Positions 60,901 to 64,000 of a stretch of DNA of 64,000 nt are shown one piece after another. Below the pieces are notes generated by a model. That model had not been told where the DNA came from and made no database searches. It saw only the letters and a list, made by a program, of their open reading frames with translations. The position numbers and the translations under genes are program-made. How positions within the stretch are numbered: the stretch's first letter is position 1; each line of letters opens with the position of its first letter. Source of the stretch: Phycomyces blakesleeanus NRRL 1555(-) (taxonomy: Eukaryota; Mucoromycota; Mucoromycetes; Mucorales; Phycomycetaceae); assembly GCF_001638985.1 (NCBI RefSeq), contig NW_017265145.1, positions 1,350,715-1,414,714 on the forward strand. The letters are read 5' to 3'.

Positions 60901-61119
60901 TTTGTTGAGTGGTACTCTAGTTATTCTTCGGGGAGTTACCAGCCAATGTTAAATGAAGGCATTGATCTCTAGAATGAACCTTCTTCTGTACTTAATTATG
61001 AATGTATTATTCCAGTACATCGTTTATATTCACCAATCGCAATTGCTAAATATAGGTTTACTATAACTAGTGAATTTAAACGTTTAGTAATCCCTTTACC
61101 CCAAAAAATAGAAGCTTAA
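57931..61119 (+). pseudogene. Tnp2-type transposase of CACTA-2, three stops
   Basis: Exon 1 (57931 to about 58083) starts MSNNQKKDSYVICKCPDCTK, a cysteine pair like that of CACTA-1 exon 1. Exons 2 (about 58144-58285) and 3 (about 58425-58590) are acidic. Exon 4 starts at about 58661 and runs to 61119 (IPLPQKIEA). It aligns throughout with CACTA-1: KTGFNMATDGM, DIFDGAVWSDIKD, RSLMLTLNINWF, LVGMMPGPKEASTDSMNHYL, TSGFTGHMSTCACHKC, FTVIDPMHNLYLGTAK, NMHLHLHLGECVHDFGP and FSFERYNGLLKN. Stops are TAG 59248 (CAG in CACTA-1), TGA 59263 and TAG 60970. The protein would be about 960 residues. It is probably inactive in this copy. Confidence 0.8.
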
Positions 61120-61186
61120 ATAATATTAATAAAATACCACTTTGCACTCTTTTATCAATTTATTAGAAAATGTTTGATTTATTGTC

Positions 61187-62246
61187 TTATTGTTTCTTTG
61201 ACCATGATGGCAGCTTGTTTGCCTTGGTCTTACTAAGCTGCTTATCTCTTATTCCTTTAAATTTATGCTCGAATGGACGGGTATTATTTTTCTTATCATG
61301 AGCTGCCTCATAATCCGCATCAAGTTCATCAAAAAACCTATCTCCCTATATGTCAATGTAAGTATTATTACACACCATCCAAAAAAATAGTTTTTTGTAC
61401 TATACCTCTTCGCTTCTCCAGCTTGGGTGGAATCTCCAAAAAAAACTCTTTTCTGAGGACGAATCCTGTTCCTCTTCTTCTCTTTCGTCATCACTCTCAA
61501 GGTCTGACATGTAATCAGCATGGAGAATACTGTCAACATTCTCTCCAAAGCTGTTCACAAAGTGTGCCCGATTGGCTTTCAAGGCAGATTGTCTTCTTTC
61601 ACACAACTATATATAAATATATAATATTTCTAATTTAATATCACATCTAGTATATTGTGTGCGTGTGTTTTTTACCTTTACACGTCGCTGACGAAGACAG
61701 GCCCGTCGATTCTCTTCCTGCTTCTTTTCTCCTGTTTTTTTTTCTTGCAACTTTCTGTTGCCAATGTGCTGCACAATCTTAGTTCGAAGAGTTGGCAAGT
61801 CCACCTTTTTCCCCTCTTCTTGACGACGAAGGTAATCAGTAACAGACTTCAGAACGAGTCTGTTTCCCTCACTGTTTTTATTTTCATTGGTATTGTATTG
61901 GTCATACAATTTCTCTTCACTCAAATAATCGCGCAACAATTGCTATAATATAATTGTATATTAAATTCTATCTACATAAAAACATATTATGATTACTTAC
62001 ATCCAATGTTGGTTGACGTCCAGGCGACATGTCTTGCTCAACTGCATTACTAGCAGTGGCTTTGGCTTTCTCAGAAGATGTGTTCTTCAAAACAGTGTTT
62101 AAGACACCATTCATGGTATCAAGTTTCTCGTACACATCATGGATGTTATGAGTTCTACCCAATGAATCACCTTCAAGATTCAACCGAGCTCTCTTTGGTG
62201 CTAGTGGTCTTTGATTGCTTACTGTTCCCTGTGAGTGTTGCAACAT
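61187..62246 (-). CDS. CACTA-2 accessory protein, four exons, apparently intact
   Basis: Exon 1 starts MLQHSQGTVSNQRPLAPKRA at 62246 and has a helical stretch (VYEKLDTMNGVLNTVLKN). It ends before GTAAGT near 62000. Exon 2 (QLLRDYLSEEKLYDQYN...) is basic at its end (RRACLRQRRVKV). Exon 3 (LCERRQSALKANRAHFVNSF...) is acidic and ends RFHPSWRSEE. Exon 4 (GDRFFDELDADYEAAHD...) ends LPSWSKKQ at 61187. The intron positions and the WRS-[DE]-E motif before the last junction match the CACTA-1 gene, although overall similarity is low. No stop was found within the joined exons (about 295 residues). It converges on the transposase with only 67 bp between stops. Role inferred as TNPA-like. Confidence 0.72.
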
Positions 62247-64000
62247 TATCGTCCTTATATCATTGGTATTTCTTGGTGGGCTTTTTTTTGATTTTTATAA
62301 AAGACGAAAATAAAATTAATATAAGAAAATTGAAGACTGCCTGGTTTTAATCTACCTTCCCACAGAAGGTTCTTCACCAAAAGCATTGTTAACTGAATTG
62401 TTATTGAGATTTCTTGATATTGTAAATAATAAGAATAGCTTGTTTTTTTTTAAATCCAAAGGGTCTATTTATATTATGTTTAATTTGGGCTTTAAGTTTT
62501 ATTCTTTCTCAGAGAACACCATGATCTATTACGTAACAAGAACAGTTTTGAATGTTTCCACTCTTGTTGTGAGTATTTTATGTGTTTTTTTAATTTAATT
62601 TTCAATCCATGTTTTATTCTTATATTATGTATTAGTATTTGAATAATATGATTTTATACTATACTCTGTTTTTCATATGTATTAGCTGCTGGCATAGTAC
62701 AACTGCGTTTTCTTTCAATTCTAAGTTACAGACAAAAATTATTTTTTGATTTATTTATTTTTAAAAAAAAACCCCAAATTCATATTTAATAGAATAACCG
62801 CGCCCCTCTTTTTTATTTTCTCTTTCTTTAACCTGCTCTTCTCATTTTGTCTCTTTTTATATGTCTTGGTAAGCTTACTCTTAAGATCTCAACTTTTATT
62901 AATACTTTTGGCTTTTAGAATCATCTTAATATATATTAGATAAACAATACACTCAACAAGCATTCAAAACAGTACAGGTAATAAACAATCTCCTAACTAA
63001 AATGAAACACCTTGCTGACTAAATATTTTTTATTTTTAAAATGATAGGGCTTCTATCTATTTTGTAATAAAAGATATTTTGCTCTTGACACTATATACTT
63101 TCTGGTATTTTCAGTCTATGAAAAGGTAATATATATATAACTCAACTTAAATAATATAACTTATCAATTCTTCTTCCCAGATAAATATATCATGCCTTTT
63201 TTTCAAGTCATACTGGTTTGCCCCCTTTTGCAAACACGTGTCTATAATATGTAAGTAATTCAAGTGTCTTTACAATCAAAGCGTACATATTAATAAAGTT
63301 GTTTATTTTATTTCTTACTTTTTATTTAAAAGAAAATATCAATCAAATGGATTTTTATTCTATCGCGAGATTTGTTATGAACCCCCATAAATGATCTAGT
63401 AAGTATGTTATTTCATTTTATTTCATAAAGAAATCTGTATTAATACTTCTGTATCTTTTTTTGCTCTAAGCTAATGTAGTTCCAAACAAACGTATTCTCC
63501 AAGAAAATACCAAGGATTTCATTTTCAGTTAAAGAAGTGTAAAACCAAAAAACGCGCCGAATACATGAAACTGATAAGGTAGGGAAGTATAGTATAAGTT
63601 AGGTCATCCAATGTATTCAAGCCGTCCAATAAATGAAAGTATAACATGTATACAAGTTGTACTATTTGGATACACACTTTTAAAGAAGTATTAGTGGTCC
63701 ATATTAAATAGCTAAATATATTTTCCAATCATTCAAAAATCAATAAAAACCATTTTTTCCATGAGATTCTATTTCAAATGCGTCATCTCTTGATGATGTC
63801 AACAAGATCTATTTAAGTTTTTTTTTACAATCATTCATTTGAATGCTGGTTCCTGTCAGATTTCAGACTGATTCTAGGTCAATTTTAGTGAGGTCTATCC
63901 AATAATATCATGTAATTAAAGCAAATAAAATTTTTTAAGAGGTAGAGAGTTCAAAGCCAATTCCATAACAAGTAGGGTTTAGGTACGGTTTGAAGTTATG
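62247..64000. other. AT-rich right arm or flank, no gene seen
   Basis: Only short T-rich frames were found. No transposon terminus, tRNA or coding block was recognised. It is presumably the right arm of CACTA-2. Confidence 0.4.

Larger units (their letters stand above)
57111..64000 (+). mobile_element. CACTA/EnSpm transposon 2 (Tnp2 type), right end not in the window
   Basis: The left end is placed at CACTGCAAAAGACC (57111), similar to CACTGGAAAAATAA of CACTA-1, at the point where the retrotransposon frame stops making sense. It carries a Tnp2 transposase and a convergent accessory gene in the same arrangement as CACTA-1. No inverted TTTTGCAGTG terminus was found up to 64000, so the element probably runs out of the window. 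The left end position is uncertain by about 15 bp because a second CACTG lies at 57125. Confidence 0.7.

Overview
The window is AT-rich eukaryotic DNA made almost entirely of transposable elements. Short introns (about 50-85 bp, GTAAGT-like donors, TAG/CAG acceptors), the mix of transposon families (KDZ, CACTA/Tnp2, pogo, MULE, Ty3) and the style of the proteins suggest a fungus, most likely an early-diverging one such as a Mucoromycota species. That placement is an inference from protein style; no conserved host gene is present to confirm it. The only host-type genes I can support are two tRNAs: elongator tRNA-Met(CAT) at 690-762 (+) and tRNA-Leu(AAG) at 36612-36694 (-).

Layout. 1-2.8 kb: tRNA-Met, then LTR fragments. 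2.8-4.9 kb: a broken Plavaka-like transposase (-). 4.9-5.5 kb: LTR family E. 6.2-10.0 kb: a Tnp2-like element with a divergent small gene and a seven-plus-exon transposase carrying several stops. 10-13 kb: more LTR fragments. 13.0-15.6 kb: a decayed MULE with matching TIRs. 15.9-34.1 kb: a four-level nest. An LTR (family A) holds a KDZ element (16204-34058, TSD AGTTAC); the KDZ transposase gene holds a CACTA element (17551-27299); the CACTA transposase holds a pogo element (19675-22537, TA duplication). 34.1-36.5 kb: SWIM-type MULE copy 1 (TSD aaaagcta). 36.6-39.6 kb: tRNA-Leu and two related GC-rich-head/T-rich-tail repeats. 39.6-50.6 kb: a second nest. LTR E holds an OTU-MULE 'Y' (39681-50128, TSD taaaatat); its left TIR holds SWIM-MULE copy 2 (39751-42228, TSD agaattaa) and its right TIR holds an inverted, nearly intact OTU-MULE 'X' (45820-49853, TSD aactaatt). 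51.9-64 kb: a third nest, open at the right edge. SWIM-MULE copy 3 is cut by a Ty3-like retrotransposon, which is cut in its RNase H by a second CACTA element.

How the parts work together. Each DNA transposon family shows its own machinery. The OTU-MULEs fuse a DDE transposase and SWIM finger to an OTU cysteine protease, and their TIRs carry 91-bp tandem units each with a TGACGTCA-like palindrome. Both CACTA elements pair a Tnp2-type transposase with a convergent four-exon accessory gene. The KDZ element has its own opposite-strand accessory gene. Where paralogous copies can be compared inside the window, most premature stops are C-to-T or G-to-A changes (CGA to TGA, CAG/CAA to TAG/TAA, TGG to TGA/TAG), which suggests cytosine deamination or a RIP-like process.
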